DNA of 64,000 nucleotides from Gammaproteobacteria bacterium (GCA_029862045.1 JAOTYE010000018.1:1-64000), one strand, 5' to 3'; numbered from the stretch's first letter, positions 18,823 through 28,597 are shown. Made by a program: numbers and translations. The notes: generated from the sequence alone by a model not told the origin.

Positions 18823-21738
18823 GTGGCCACTTTCTTGACCAGTATCTTCGGCAGTCGTAACCAGCGACTTCTGCGCCAATATTCAAAGATCGTCAGCAGG
18901 ATCAACTCGCTCGAAGCGGGCATACAGGAGCTTGATGACGCTGCGCTACGCGCCAAGATTGACGAATTCAGGCAACGCTACAATGACGGCGAAACGCTCG
19001 AGGATCTGCTCCCTGAGGCATTTGCGGTAGCCCGCGAGGCAGGTAAGCGAGCCTTGGGCTTGCGGCCGTTCGATGTGCAGTTGATCGGTGGCATGGTCCT
19101 GCACGACGGCAATATTGCCGAGATGCGCACCGGTGAAGGCAAGACACTTGTTGCAACACTGCCTGCTTACCTCAACGCCATCAGCGATGAGGGAGTCCAT
19201 ATCGTCACCGTTAACGAATACCTGGCGCAACGCGATGCCGACTGGATGCGCCCGGTGTATGAATTTCTTGGGTTGAACGTTGGCGTATCGAAGAGCGGCC
19301 AGACGCAGGAAGAGAAACGTGCGGCCTATGCGAGCGACATTACGTATGCGACAAACAATGAACTCGGTTTCGATTACCTGCGCGATAACCTGGCTTTCTC
19401 GCTGGACGACAAAGTACAGCGCGACACGAACTTCGCAATTGTCGACGAGGTCGACTCTATTCTGATTGACGAGGCGCGTACGCCTTTGATCATCTCCGGT
19501 CCTGCTGAAGCCAGTACCGATCTCTATGCACAGATCAACAAGCTGATTCCCAAGCTTAATCGACACATCGAGACAGAAGCAGCGACGAACTACGACATCC
19601 TTGTCAAGAACGTTACGCTCGTCGATGAAAACGGCAAAGCCGTCACGGTTGCAGGAGAGGATGGCGAGCAAAAAGACGTGATGAGCATCGACGAGGCCGT
19701 CGAAATCGGCGATTCACGACTGGCTGACGTTGTACTCGTGGACGACAGCAAGAACGTCGCCGTGTGCAAGCTCGCCAAACGCGGTGACTACACGACGGAC
19801 GAGAAGGCAAAGCAGGCCTATATGACTGAAGACGGTCATCAGAAGATCGAATCGCTAATGGCAAAAGCCGGTCTGCTCGAAGCAGGCGATAGTCTTTACG
19901 ATGCCGCCAATATTCGTCTCCTGCACCATCTGAACGCGGCACTCCGGGCGCATGCGATATTCCAAAAGGACGTCGACTACATCGTCAAAGATGGCGAGGT
20001 CGTCATCGTGGACGAGTTTACAGGTCGCACGATGGCGGGTCGTCGCTGGTCGGACGGCTTGCACCAGGCAATCGAGGCCAAGGAAGGTGTGTCGATCAAG
20101 AGCGAAAACCAGACGGTTGCGTCGATCACATTCCAGAATTATTTTCGTCTCTACAACAATCTGTCCGGTATGACAGGCACGGCGGATACCGAGGCGTTCG
20201 AATTCCAACAGATCTACGGACTCGAGGTTGTCGTCATACCGACGCATCAGCCGATGATCCGCGACGACGCCGCGGATCTTGTTTACCTGACGGAGAAGGA
20301 CAAGTTCGAGGCGATTATCGAGGATATCTCTGACTGTCGCGAACGCGGTCAGCCCGTGCTCGTTGGCACGACGTCGATCGAGACGTCCGAGTTGCTGTCG
20401 TCGTTACTCAAAAAGCACAAGGTCGCTCACGAAGTATTGAATGCCAAGCAACACGAACGGGAGGCCATCGTCGTGCAGCATGCCGGACGCCCCGGCGCCA
20501 TCACAATCGCCACCAACATGGCGGGTCGTGGCACGGACATAGTGCTCGGCGGCAATCTGGACGCTGAACTGGTGGAAGCCGGCGAGGATGGTGATCCGGA
20601 TGCGGTCCGCGCTGATTGGACGAAGCGGCACGCGGCGGTCATTGCATCAGGCGGTCTGCATATCATCGGCACCGAACGCCATGAGTCACGCCGTATCGAT
20701 AACCAACTTCGTGGCCGTTCCGGCCGCCAGGGTGACGCAGGTTCGTCCAGATTCTACCTCTCCATGGAAGATACGCTCATGCGCATTTTCGGTGACCCGG
20801 ACCGTACCAAAGCGCTGTTGTCACGCGCAGGTATGCGCGAGGGTGAGGCTATCGAGAGCAAGCTGCTGTCGCGCCAGATCGAACGTGCGCAGCGCAAGGT
20901 CGAGGCGCATAACTTTGATATCCGCAAGAATCTGCTCGAGTACGACGATGTCGCGAACGATCAACGCAGGGTCGTCTATCATCAGCGCTCCGAACTCATG
21001 GCAGCCGATGAGATCGAGGATTCCGTCGCTGCGATTCGAGAAGAGGTCGTGGCGGCGACGGTGCAGTCGCACATACCGCCAGGGAGTCTTGAAGAACAGT
21101 GGGATATTGACGGTCTGGGTCAGGAACTCGAGTCCGAATTCGGTTTGCGGCTTGATATCGATCGCTGGATTCGCGAGGACAAGACACTCAATGAGGACGG
21201 CATTCTCAAGCGTTGTGTCGAGGAGAGTGACGGCGCCTATAAAGCCAAGGAAAGCTCAATTGGCGCCGAGCTGATGCGCAACGTCGAAAAGCAGGTCATG
21301 CTACGACAGCTCGACCTGCACTGGAAAGAGCACCTGGCCGCGATGGATCACCTGCGGCAGGGAATCGGCTTGCGATCGTATGCGCAAAAGAACCCCAAGC
21401 AGGAGTACAAGCGCGAGGCATTCGAGATGTTCGGCGCGATGCTCGAGCAGGTCAAGCATGACACGATCAGTATCCTGACGCGTATCCGCATCCAGGGCGA
21501 GCAGGACCTGGACGATTCCGCTGAGCGGCGCCGTGCGGCCGAGGCGATGAGATACCAGCACGCTGAGGCCTCAGCCCTTGGTGCCCAGCCCCAGCCTGGC
21601 CAACCGCAAGCAGGTGCTGCGCCGGCAGCAGCACCGGTCGAACCGTTCAAGCGTGAGGGTCGCAAAGTTGGCCGTAACGAGCCGTGTCCGTGCGGGTCAG
21701 GCAAGAAATTCAAGCAGTGCCACGGCAAACTGAGCTGA
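18823..21738 (+). CDS. secA: Protein translocase ATPase SecA
   Basis: Motor ATPase that drives preproteins through SecYEG. The chosen GTG gives 971 residues starting with [14 protein letters not shown] and is preceded by AGGAG (18813-18817) at 5-nt spacing; an open frame back to 18742 runs into the promoter. Walker [23 protein letters not shown], the preprotein cross-linking region, and motif V/VI around [13 protein letters not shown] are present. The C-terminus ends in the SecB/zinc-binding tail [14 protein letters not shown]. About 60 extra acidic residues relative to the E. coli protein lie around residues 250-315, ahead of GDYTTDEK, which accounts for the long size. Confidence 0.97.
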   Translation: MATFLTSIFGSRNQRLLRQYSKIVSRINSLEAGIQELDDAALRAKIDEFRQRYNDGETLEDLLPEAFAVAREAGKRALGLRPFDVQLIGGMVLHDGNIAEMRTGEGKTLVATLPAYLNAISDEGVHIVTVNEYLAQRDADWMRPVYEFLGLNVGVSKSGQTQEEKRAAYASDITYATNNELGFDYLRDNLAFSLDDKVQRDTNFAIVDEVDSILIDEARTPLIISGPAEASTDLYAQINKLIPKLNRHIETEAATNYDILVKNVTLVDENGKAVTVAGEDGEQKDVMSIDEAVEIGDSRLADVVLVDDSKNVAVCKLAKRGDYTTDEKAKQAYMTEDGHQKIESLMAKAGLLEAGDSLYDAANIRLLHHLNAALRAHAIFQKDVDYIVKDGEVVIVDEFTGRTMAGRRWSDGLHQAIEAKEGVSIKSENQTVASITFQNYFRLYNNLSGMTGTADTEAFEFQQIYGLEVVVIPTHQPMIRDDAADLVYLTEKDKFEAIIEDISDCRERGQPVLVGTTSIETSELLSSLLKKHKVAHEVLNAKQHEREAIVVQHAGRPGAITIATNMAGRGTDIVLGGNLDAELVEAGEDGDPDAVRADWTKRHAAVIASGGLHIIGTERHESRRIDNQLRGRSGRQGDAGSSRFYLSMEDTLMRIFGDPDRTKALLSRAGMREGEAIESKLLSRQIERAQRKVEAHNFDIRKNLLEYDDVANDQRRVVYHQRSELMAADEIEDSVAAIREEVVAATVQSHIPPGSLEEQWDIDGLGQELESEFGLRLDIDRWIREDKTLNEDGILKRCVEESDGAYKAKESSIGAELMRNVEKQVMLRQLDLHWKEHLAAMDHLRQGIGLRSYAQKNPKQEYKREAFEMFGAMLEQVKHDTISILTRIRIQGEQDLDDSAERRRAAEAMRYQHAEASALGAQPQPGQPQAGAAPAAAPVEPFKREGRKVGRNEPCPCGSGKKFKQCHGKLS

Positions 21739-21751
21739 GCACCTCGCTGCG

Positions 21752-22195
21752 ATGAAGCATTTTCACGTCGCGGCAGGCATTTTGCGCGATACCTCAGGCC
21801 GTGTCCTGATTACCGAACGCATTTGCGATGGTCGGTTTAATGGCCTCTGGGAGTTTCCCGGTGGCAAGATCGTAGCAGGGGAGAGTCCGCTCGACGCGCT
21901 GAGACGCGAACTCGCAGAAGAACTCGGCATCGAAGTCACGTCCAGCCTGCCGTTTATGGATCTGCACCACGAATACCCCGACCGCACGGTGGATCTCGAG
22001 TTTTTCCTCGTCACCGCCTGGCAGGGCGAACCACAAGGACTCGAGTCTCAAGGCCTGCGCTGGATTACGACCGATGAACTGGATGCTGACGTGCTGTTGC
22101 CTGCGGACAAGCCGGTGGTGCAGGCACTGCAGGTCTTAGGGCCTTCGACCGGGAACCTCGTCGAGGGAAGTAAAGCGCAGCACCGCGAGCCATGA
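21752..22195 (+). CDS. mutT: MutT-type Nudix hydrolase (8-oxo-dGTP diphosphatase)
   Basis: Nudix hydrolase of 147 residues that probably cleans 8-oxo-dGTP from the nucleotide pool. The Nudix box GX5EX7REUXEEXGU is complete at about residues 38-60 (GGKIVAGESP, RRELAEELGI). Its position after secA matches mutT in enteric bacteria. The last ~17 codons, including the stop, lie inside a dispersed hairpin repeat (22144-22218), so the C-terminus is probably not ancestral. The gene starts 13 bases after secA and is likely co-transcribed. Confidence 0.88.
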   Translation: MKHFHVAAGILRDTSGRVLITERICDGRFNGLWEFPGGKIVAGESPLDALRRELAEELGIEVTSSLPFMDLHHEYPDRTVDLEFFLVTAWQGEPQGLESQGLRWITTDELDADVLLPADKPVVQALQVLGPSTGNLVEGSKAQHREP

Positions 22196-22218
22196 CCGCG
22201 ACGAGGTTCCCGGTCGAA
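22144..22218 (-). repeat. Dispersed hairpin element, copy B
   Basis: Perfect 20-bp inverted repeat (22144-22163 and 22199-22218; outer half TTCGACCGGG / CCCGGTCGAA) around a core that on the minus strand reads CATGGCTCGC...CTGCGCTTTACTTCC. The core is nearly the same as in the other two copies while the arms differ. It spans the convergent ends of mutT and zapD, so it could also act as a two-way terminator. Confidence 0.85.
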
Positions 22219-22233
22219 TGGTCGTGTGTTCGT

Positions 22234-23037
22234 CTAACAGATACTGATTTGGAAGGGCACGTCGTGCCCGGTTTGCACAGCACGACTGTCTATCGTTGAC
22301 CACTCGAGGAAGCGCACCGTGAAACGGTGTTGGCTGCCGCTGATCTCAGGATAAAGCGAATTGTTATCCGGTAGATTGATCCGTAACAGGCGGCAATGTG
22401 CGTCCTTTTGCATGTTGTGTTGATACATGCCGTTGATCGCGAGTTTGTCGACCGGTCGGGCGCTTTCGCGAATCAGCCATAACACTTCGGTGACCGCGTC
22501 GCACAAAGGCCGGATCGAGCCGATCCACCGCGCCAGGTCTTCCCGGCGCCTCTGATGCGGCTGCCGCAACCAATGGCTGTATTCGGGCAGATCGAATTCG
22601 CAGGTACCACCTGGAATGGCGCTGCGGTTTTTGATCGAGTTGAGAAAATCAGACTCTTTGAGGGGCTGCAGGAACTGAGATCCGATCCCGTCAATCTCGG
22701 CACGACTTTCGATCAGATTGCGAATCAACGTGTCAAGGCGGCGTGCGTCTACGCCAGGCTGGCTCTGAAATCGCTGCAATTCGTCAAGCTGATGATCGAG
22801 TTCCTTGTGAACCTCGCTGCGCAAGTCGCCGCGCGACAAAATAGCCATGATCTCGAGCAGACCAGAGACAGTGGCTCGTGTCGCCCAATTGTTATCGAGC
22901 TCACTGTTGTAGAGCATTTGCTGATAGAGAAACTCGAGCCGCATGAATGTCCGCATACGCTCTGATACAGGCTGCTCGTAATGCATAGGCCCGTTGTGGG
23001 CTGTGTGGGGCTCGATTTTCTCGGCAGGTTTCACCAT
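22234..23037 (-). CDS. zapD: Cell division protein ZapD (DUF1342)
   Basis: Z-ring bundling protein that binds the FtsZ C-terminal peptide. The protein matches the ZapD pattern: YEQPVSERMRTFMRLEFLYQQ at the N-terminus, an all-helical middle, then a beta-rich C-terminal domain with FTVRFLEW. The first ATG gives 267 residues; E. coli ZapD starts closer to the second ATG at 22986 (MHYEQPVSE), so the shorter 250-residue form is possible. It lies downstream of coaE on the same strand, the classical pilBCD-coaE-zapD order; yacG, often next, was not found. Confidence 0.88.
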   Translation of the reverse strand: MVKPAEKIEPHTAHNGPMHYEQPVSERMRTFMRLEFLYQQMLYNSELDNNWATRATVSGLLEIMAILSRGDLRSEVHKELDHQLDELQRFQSQPGVDARRLDTLIRNLIESRAEIDGIGSQFLQPLKESDFLNSIKNRSAIPGGTCEFDLPEYSHWLRQPHQRRREDLARWIGSIRPLCDAVTEVLWLIRESARPVDKLAINGMYQHNMQKDAHCRLLRINLPDNNSLYPEISGSQHRFTVRFLEWSTIDSRAVQTGHDVPFQISIC

Positions 23038-23094
23038 TTCCGTATTTTGCGCTACAGCACCCTATCAGGCAAATGCACGGTCACGCCCAAAAAA

Positions 23095-23173
23095 GCCGCG
23101 CCCGGCATGCCTCTCATCTTCATGGCTCGCTGCGCTGCGCTTTACTTCCGATGAGAGGCATCCCGGCCACGGC
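23095..23173 (+). repeat. Dispersed hairpin element, copy C
   Basis: A 24-nt left arm (23095-23118), 31-nt core (23119-23149) and 24-nt right arm (23150-23173). The arms pair at 21 of 24 positions. The core is base-for-base identical to that of copy D at 42426-42456. The stop codon and last ~10 codons of coaE lie in the right arm and core edge. Confidence 0.85.
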
Positions 23174-23792
23174 CCTGCAAGTCCAGATATCGCTTGTGCA
23201 GGGTCTGTACCTGCCGTTGGGTATCGGAGAGCGTGCCGTCGTTCGTGATGATGTCATCAGCGATAGCCAGACGCTCGCTCCGGCTGGTTTGAGCCGCGAG
23301 GATACGGCGTGCCTGTGCTTCGGATTCCGCATCGCGTTCGAGCAAGCGGCTGAGTTGTGAACTTTCGTCACAATCGACGACCAGAATACGATCCACGAAC
23401 GATTTCAGGGACGATTCGACCAAAAGTGGTATTACGATGATCTGATACTCACCACCGGCTTCATTGGCTTGACGGCGCGTTTCTTCCTGAATGCGTGGAT
23501 GCAAGATCATTTCGAGCCGCAGGCGCGCAGCATCGTCTGCAAACACGAGCTGCCGCATTGCGGCGCGATCGAGCACCCCGTCATCGTCGATGGCGGATTC
23601 ACCGAAGGCCCGCCGAATCTCGCGCAGCGCGGGTTGGCCCGGCATGACGACTTCGCGCGCGATGACGTCTGTATCGACGACGGCCACGCCGAGCGCGGCG
23701 AACATGTCCGCGACCGTGGATTTGCCACTCGCGATACCGCCGGTCAGACCGACCCGCAGCGGCTTGTCGGCTTTCTGCGTATCGACCGCCAC
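23142..23792 (-). CDS. coaE: Dephospho-CoA kinase CoaE
   Basis: P-loop kinase that phosphorylates dephospho-CoA in the last step of coenzyme A synthesis. The 216-residue protein has GLTGGIASGKSTVAD near residue 15, DTDVIAREVV after it, and the lid region with LLERDAESEAQAR. The ATG directly abuts the pilD stop, so the two genes are coupled. The final ~10 residues (GRGRDASHRK) and the TAA stop are supplied by the repeat element there, which suggests insertion of the element trimmed or replaced the original tail. Confidence 0.94.
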   Translation of the reverse strand: MAVDTQKADKPLRVGLTGGIASGKSTVADMFAALGVAVVDTDVIAREVVMPGQPALREIRRAFGESAIDDDGVLDRAAMRQLVFADDAARLRLEMILHPRIQEETRRQANEAGGEYQIIVIPLLVESSLKSFVDRILVVDCDESSQLSRLLERDAESEAQARRILAAQTSRSERLAIADDIITNDGTLSDTQRQVQTLHKRYLDLQGRGRDASHRK

Positions 23793-24677
23793 TTACAGGA
23801 ACATGTCCAGATACGTGTTCTTGATGGTCTCGCCGTAGAGCATCGTGATCCAGCCCGCGGCTGCAAGATAGGGGCCGTACGGAATGGGCAACTGGCGGTC
23901 GCGACCACGGAACACGATCATCGCAATTCCAATGACGGCACCGACAATCGCGGACAGCAGGATGATCGTCGGTAATGCCTGCCAGCCAAGCCAGGCCCCA
24001 AGTGCCGCGAGAAGCTTGAAATCGCCGTATCCCATGCCTTCTTTACCGGTGACGAGTTTGAACAGTTGATAGACACTCCAGAGGCTCAGGTAGCCCGCCA
24101 GAGCGCCAATGATGGCGTCCTGAGGGGCAATAAACAGCGTCTCGGCGCCTGCGAGAGGGTGCAACAAGCTCATCACGAGCCCGACCCAGAGCAGCGGAAT
24201 GACAATCGAATCGGGGATGATCTGGTGATCGACGTCGATCAGGCTGATTGCTATAAGGACGCAGCTCAGGCCGATCGCCAGCAGGGCTTCCCAGCCAAAG
24301 CCGAAGTGCCAGGCGCACACGGCGGCGGCCACGGCCGTGAAAGTCTCCACCAGCGGATAGCGCACGGATATCGACGCCTGGCAGTTCGCGCATTGTGCCC
24401 CGAGCAGCAGGTAACTCAGCACTGGTATGTTTTGCCAGGCTTTTATTTCCTTGCCGCAGGCCGGACAGCGCGAGCGTGGCACGACAAGATTGAAGTGGCC
24501 CTCGGGAAGGTCTGGCGCCGGTGTGCTCAGCAGCTCATCACACTGTTCACGCCACTCACGCTGCATCATGATCGGCAGCCGGTAAATCACGACGTTGAGA
24601 AAACTGCCAATCATCAATGCGAAGGCAAACGCTACGCCAATGAAAACTGTAGGCGATTGAGTGAACAGTTCGACCAT
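23793..24677 (-). CDS. pilD: Type IV prepilin peptidase PilD
   Basis: Inner-membrane aspartic protease that cleaves and N-methylates prepilins (two prepilins are encoded nearby). The 294-residue protein has an N-terminal membrane helix followed by a cytoplasmic zinc-binding loop with cysteines 71, 74, 96 and 99 (CPAC...CANC), as in bifunctional enzymes. The protease aspartates lie in IDVDHQIIPDS (about 147-157) and GYGDF (D219). A terminator lies between it and pilC, so it may have its own promoter. Confidence 0.95.
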   Translation of the reverse strand: MVELFTQSPTVFIGVAFAFALMIGSFLNVVIYRLPIMMQREWREQCDELLSTPAPDLPEGHFNLVVPRSRCPACGKEIKAWQNIPVLSYLLLGAQCANCQASISVRYPLVETFTAVAAAVCAWHFGFGWEALLAIGLSCVLIAISLIDVDHQIIPDSIVIPLLWVGLVMSLLHPLAGAETLFIAPQDAIIGALAGYLSLWSVYQLFKLVTGKEGMGYGDFKLLAALGAWLGWQALPTIILLSAIVGAVIGIAMIVFRGRDRQLPIPYGPYLAAAGWITMLYGETIKNTYLDMFL

Positions 24678-24712
24678 TCGATTCCTCCGGCTTCACGTCC
24701 CTGGCGCAATAG

Positions 24713-24744
24713 AAAACGGCGTCCCGAGTTTCCTCGGAACGCCG
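24713..24744 (-). terminator. Rho-independent terminator after pilC
   Basis: Minus-strand stem CGGCGTTCCGAG / CTCGGGACGCCG (24733-24744 with 24717-24728, one A-C mismatch, 4-nt loop), followed by TTTTC in the direction of pilC transcription. It sits between pilC and pilD. Confidence 0.75.
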
Positions 24745-24772
24745 CCTAGATGCAAACGCGTTGCTTGCTGCG

Positions 24773-25993
24773 TTAGATAACCGAACCCATCTTAAAGATC
24801 GGCAGGTACATCGCGACAACGAGGCCGCCGACAAGCACGCCGAGAATTGCCATGATCATGGGCTCGAGTAAGCTCGAGAGGTTGTCAACGGCGTTGTCTA
24901 CGTCTTCTTCGTAGAAGTCCGCGACCTTGGCTGACATATCGTCGAGTGAACCGGATTCCTCACCGACCGCGATCATCTGGATCACCATGTTCGGGAACAG
25001 GTCTGTGTTTTCCATGGCCTGTTGCAGGCGCTGGCCGGTCGATACCTCGTCACGCATTTGCAATACGCCGACCTCGTAAACGATGTTACCAGTTGCGCCA
25101 GCAACCGACTGCAGCGCCTCGACCAGCGGCACACCGGCAGAGAACATCGTCGACAGCGTGCGCGCGTAGCGTGCGATCGCGGCTTTCTGCAGTATTCCGC
25201 CGATGATAGGCATCTTGAGGGACATCCGATCGATCCAATGACGCATCGTCCGTGAACGCTTATGGAAATAGAAGAAGGTGCCAACGCCGGCACCCATCAG
25301 TATGGCGATATACCAGCCCTTCTCACGCACGAAGACCGACAAGTCGATTACCATGCGCGTAAATGTCGGCAGGTCCGCACCGAAGCCCTTAAACAGATCT
25401 TCAAACGCCGGAATAACGAAGATCAGCAAAATCGTCGTAACGACGAAAGCGACGACGAGAACGGCTGCCGGATACGTCAGCGCCTTTTTGATTTTCTTCT
25501 TCAGTGCCTCGGTCTTTTCCTTGTAGGTCGCGATCTTGTCGAGCAAGGTCTCGAGGGCACCGGCCTGCTCGCCAGCCTCAACGAGGTTGATGACCAGGTC
25601 GTCAAAATATAATGGGTGCTTGGCCATGGCCTCGGCAAGTGCGCTACCGCCCTCGACATCGCCCTTGACTGCCATGATCAGCTTTTGCATGGCCGCATTT
25701 TCATGCCCGGTACCGACGATTTCGAAGGACTGCACGAGTGGGATACCGGCCCCGAGCATCGTCGCAAGCTGGCGCATGAAGATCGCTATGTCACCGGGTG
25801 CAATTGAACCGCCACCGCCAAACATGCCTTTCTTTTGTTTCTTGATGCGGGATGGGACAACGCCCTGACGCCGCAAATCGGCACGCACGGCAGCTTCGCT
25901 GATCGCCATGCTCTTGCCCTTGACCTTCTGTCCCTTTCTGTCCGTACCTTCCCAGACAAAGGGCATGCTGCTCGCAACTGCTGATTCAGCCAT
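24773..25993 (-). CDS. pilC: Type IV pilus inner-membrane platform protein PilC
   Basis: Polytopic GspF-family protein that couples the PilB motor to pilin assembly. The 406-residue protein shows two homologous T2SSF domains (around residues 75-200 and 280-400), each with GIPLVQSFEIV/GVPLVEALQSV type motifs, and three membrane helices (near 180, 220 and 385). It lies 30 bases downstream of pilB on the same strand. Length is normal for the family. Confidence 0.95.
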   Translation of the reverse strand: MAESAVASSMPFVWEGTDRKGQKVKGKSMAISEAAVRADLRRQGVVPSRIKKQKKGMFGGGGSIAPGDIAIFMRQLATMLGAGIPLVQSFEIVGTGHENAAMQKLIMAVKGDVEGGSALAEAMAKHPLYFDDLVINLVEAGEQAGALETLLDKIATYKEKTEALKKKIKKALTYPAAVLVVAFVVTTILLIFVIPAFEDLFKGFGADLPTFTRMVIDLSVFVREKGWYIAILMGAGVGTFFYFHKRSRTMRHWIDRMSLKMPIIGGILQKAAIARYARTLSTMFSAGVPLVEALQSVAGATGNIVYEVGVLQMRDEVSTGQRLQQAMENTDLFPNMVIQMIAVGEESGSLDDMSAKVADFYEEDVDNAVDNLSSLLEPMIMAILGVLVGGLVVAMYLPIFKMGSVI

Positions 25994-26023
25994 TTCTCTT
26001 AACCCATATAGCGAGGTGTTAAC

Positions 26024-27742
26024 CTACTCAATTGTAACCCGATTGATTTCCTCAAGGCTGGTAACCCCTTCCTTGACTTTGTTCAATCCCGCACGTCGTA
26101 AATCGTATACCCCCTCAGCTGCCGCCTGATCAGCGATCTGCATGGCGTTGCCGCCTTCCATTATAAGTCTGCCCATAGCCTCGGACACTTCCATGACCTG
26201 GAAAATGCCGATTCGACCCTTGTAGCCGCCATTGCAGCTCTTGCATTCTTTGGGGCCGTAAATACTCAGTCCAGCCTCGAGATCCTCGGCCTCGAAGCCT
26301 TCTTTCTCGAGGGCCTCACGAGGAATGTCCCTGACCTCTTTGCAGTTATCGCAAAGGCGCCGCGCAAGGCGTTGCGCAATGATCAGGCTTACAGATGTCG
26401 CGATCGCGTAGGGCTTGACGCCCATGTCGACAAGGCGCGTCAATGTGCGCGGCGCGTCATTGGTATGCAGCGTCGACAGCACAAGGTGACCCGTCTGAGC
26501 GGCTTTGATCGCGATCTCTGCGGTCTCGAGGTCACGAATCTCACCGACCATGATGATGTCGGGATCCTGGCGCAGGAACGCTCTGAGCGCCGACGCAAAC
26601 GTCAGTCCGACCTTCGGATTGACGTTGACCTGATTGACTCCGGGCAGGTTGATTTCCGCCGGATCTTCGGCCGTCGAGATATTGCGCTCAGCGGTGTTGA
26701 GTATGTTCAGCCCGGTATAGAGCGATACCGTCTTACCCGAACCGGTCGGGCCGGTCACAAGAATCATGCCGTACGGTTTCGCGAGGTGCTTCTCATACAT
26801 TGCCCGCTGTTGATCTTCGTAGCCGAGCATCTCGATGCCCAACTTGGCGCTTGACGGATCGAGAATTCGCAATACGATTTTCTCGCCGAACAATGTCGGG
26901 CAGGTATTGACTCGAAAATCGATCGCTCTGTTCTTTGACAGGCGCATTTTGATGCGGCCGTCTTGCGGCACACGTCGCTCAGCGATATCCATGCGCGACA
27001 TGACCTTCAGGCGTGCGCAGACTTTGTTCGCCAGCACCACCGGCGGCTGCGCAATCTCCGACAACACGCCATCAAGACGTGTCCTGACACGAAAGAACTT
27101 CTCGTAGGGCTCGAAGTGCACGTCCGACGCGCCGCGCTTAATCGCATCGAGCAAAATCTTGTTGACAAAGCGAACCACGGGCGCATCTTCGATGTCGTCG
27201 CGACGAACCTCATCGTCCTGCTCGTCTTCCCCGCTTACGTCGAGGTTTTCGAGGTCAAAGTCATCGTCATCCATGCCCGACATGCTGGTGTCGACAGCTT
27301 CAATGGCTTTGACGATAACTTCTTCGAGCTTGTCCTGTTCAACGACGACCGGGTCAATACGCAGGCTCGTCTGAAACTTGATGTCGTCGATTGCCTGCAG
27401 ATTGGTCGGATCAGAGATGCCCAGGAACAGCCTTTGACCGCGTTTGACCAGCGGTAAGACGCGGTGCTTGTTGACAAGCTTCTGATCAACGGATCGAACA
27501 ACCTCGAGATCGACCTCGATGGCATCAAGGTCCAGCAAGGGCACACCGAATTCGTGAGAGGCGGCGACAGCGATCGAGCGCGCGTCAGCCAGTTCCTGAT
27601 TTACCAGGTACGCAACGAGCGGCACCTTCTCCTTCTTGGCGCCGTCGGTCGCCTCGAGAAGCTGTGCCTCCGAAATCAGCCCGTCCTGCACAAGCCGCCG
27701 TGGCAAGCCTGCGAGATTGGATTGTGATGCCGTTACTGCCAT
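26024..27742 (-). CDS. pilB: Type IV pilus extension ATPase PilB
   Basis: Hexameric ATPase that powers pilus extension. The ATG at 27742 gives 572 residues; a TTG at 27760 would add six. Domains in order: N-terminal MshEN-type domain (GLPRRLVQDGLISEAQLLEA), the N2 domain, and the ATPase with Walker A GPTGSGKTVSLY, Asp box, Walker B and His box. A tetracysteine zinc site (CDNC...CKSC) lies near the C-terminus. MshEN domains bind c-di-GMP in relatives, which is of interest given the riboswitch in this window, but binding here is not shown. Confidence 0.95.
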   Translation of the reverse strand: MAVTASQSNLAGLPRRLVQDGLISEAQLLEATDGAKKEKVPLVAYLVNQELADARSIAVAASHEFGVPLLDLDAIEVDLEVVRSVDQKLVNKHRVLPLVKRGQRLFLGISDPTNLQAIDDIKFQTSLRIDPVVVEQDKLEEVIVKAIEAVDTSMSGMDDDDFDLENLDVSGEDEQDDEVRRDDIEDAPVVRFVNKILLDAIKRGASDVHFEPYEKFFRVRTRLDGVLSEIAQPPVVLANKVCARLKVMSRMDIAERRVPQDGRIKMRLSKNRAIDFRVNTCPTLFGEKIVLRILDPSSAKLGIEMLGYEDQQRAMYEKHLAKPYGMILVTGPTGSGKTVSLYTGLNILNTAERNISTAEDPAEINLPGVNQVNVNPKVGLTFASALRAFLRQDPDIIMVGEIRDLETAEIAIKAAQTGHLVLSTLHTNDAPRTLTRLVDMGVKPYAIATSVSLIIAQRLARRLCDNCKEVRDIPREALEKEGFEAEDLEAGLSIYGPKECKSCNGGYKGRIGIFQVMEVSEAMGRLIMEGGNAMQIADQAAAEGVYDLRRAGLNKVKEGVTSLEEINRVTIE

Positions 27743-27836
27743 AGGGTCCAGGGTGCTCAAGGGTTTCTTTCAGCGTCACAGTCTCACTGATCTAAGACCC
27801 CGGATCAACTGCATTTTGTGCGGCCGTTCACAGTTA

Positions 27837-27881
27837 GGGGATTTGATTAAGTCAAACCCCGGAAATTGCCTGAAACAGGCA
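27837..27881 (-). terminator. Two hairpins between the pilin gene and pilB
   Basis: Reading from the pilin gene, TGCCTG/CAGGCA (27867-27881, 3-nt loop) comes first, then a 9-bp stem with one bulged base (GGGGATTTGA 27837-27846 with TCAAACCCC 27852-27860). Neither has a proper T-run, so they may be weak terminators, stability hairpins or operator sites ahead of pilB. Confidence 0.35.
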
Positions 27882-27902
27882 TTCTTGAACGCGTTGGACG
27901 CT

Positions 27903-28400
27903 CTAGTTGCGGCAGCTCGTGGGCAGGTAACGCGGGCTGACCGTTGGCAGCAAATGTACGCTGTCGACGCCTCCGCCGCTCATTTCGGTCGTGCCGGGCA
28001 GGATAGGAGTGGTGCCACAGCGCCACACGACACTGCCGGTGCCGGACAAATACGGGGTTACCGAAAGAGTCTGACCAAAGATGTCCTGGTGAGCGTCATT
28101 GCCGAACGTAACGTCGAGGCGACCATTAACAACAGCCACCTGTCCAACATATTTGCCTTGGGTATCGGTCGCCAATGGCGTCATACCAGCTGCGGCCCGA
28201 TCGGCGGGAGGCACGCCGGTCATGTTATAGGCATCCGCGATCGGCGTCTTGGCGGAACCTGCCATGTTGACGCCTTCCGCGACTTGCGCCCTGACGATAT
28301 AGGTCTGGTAAGCCGACATGGCCATTGATGCGAGAATGCCGATGATCGCGACGACGATCATCAATTCGATCAAGGTAAATCCACTGTCCTTCTTGTTCAC
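27903..28400 (-). CDS. Type IV pilin (first of two)
   Basis: Type IVa major-pilin-like prepilin. The GTG at 28400 gives a 165-residue precursor with a 7-residue leader MNKKDSG, cleavage before F, the conserved E5 and the hydrophobic helix [20 protein letters not shown] frame open upstream to 28508 adds residues with no pilin character. Two cysteines (VVWRCG and TSCRN at the C-terminus) likely form the D-region disulfide loop, although a 26-residue insertion between them makes the loop larger than in the neighbouring pilin. It sits between pilA-like gene two and pilB, so it may be the divergent duplicate. Confidence 0.9.
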   Translation of the reverse strand: MNKKDSGFTLIELMIVVAIIGILASMAMSAYQTYIVRAQVAEGVNMAGSAKTPIADAYNMTGVPPADRAAAGMTPLATDTQGKYVGQVAVVNGRLDVTFGNDAHQDIFGQTLSVTPYLSGTGSVVWRCGTTPILPGTTEMSGGGVDSVHLLPTVSPRYLPTSCRN

Positions 28401-28530
28401 GCTTTCACCCCGATGGCTTCCCTGGGCCCCTTCAGATTCGCACATGATACGACATTTGCCGGTGCCACCGCCGCAATGATTGCGCAGGCTGTTGAAACAA
28501 TGTGACACAGTTCACAATCTGCATTTCGAT

Positions 28531-28557
28531 AAAAAAAGCCCCGGGCATGCCGGGGCT
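28531..28557 (-). terminator. Strong intrinsic terminator after the second pilin gene
   Basis: Stem AGCCCCGG / CCGGGGCT (28537-28544 with 28550-28557, 5-nt loop) followed on the minus strand by seven Ts (28531-28537). This should end the highly expressed pilin transcript from the sigma54 promoter and leave the downstream pilin gene with its own or read-through expression. Confidence 0.9.
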
Positions 28558-28597
28558 CTTTCGATTTCTTGGTTGAGCATAAAGCTCGAATGAAATC

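Noticed and set aside
28450-28470. TGGCAC on the minus strand upstream of the proximal pilin, as a sigma54 promoter
   Set aside because: The -24 half is perfect but the TTGC -12 half is missing at the required spacing.
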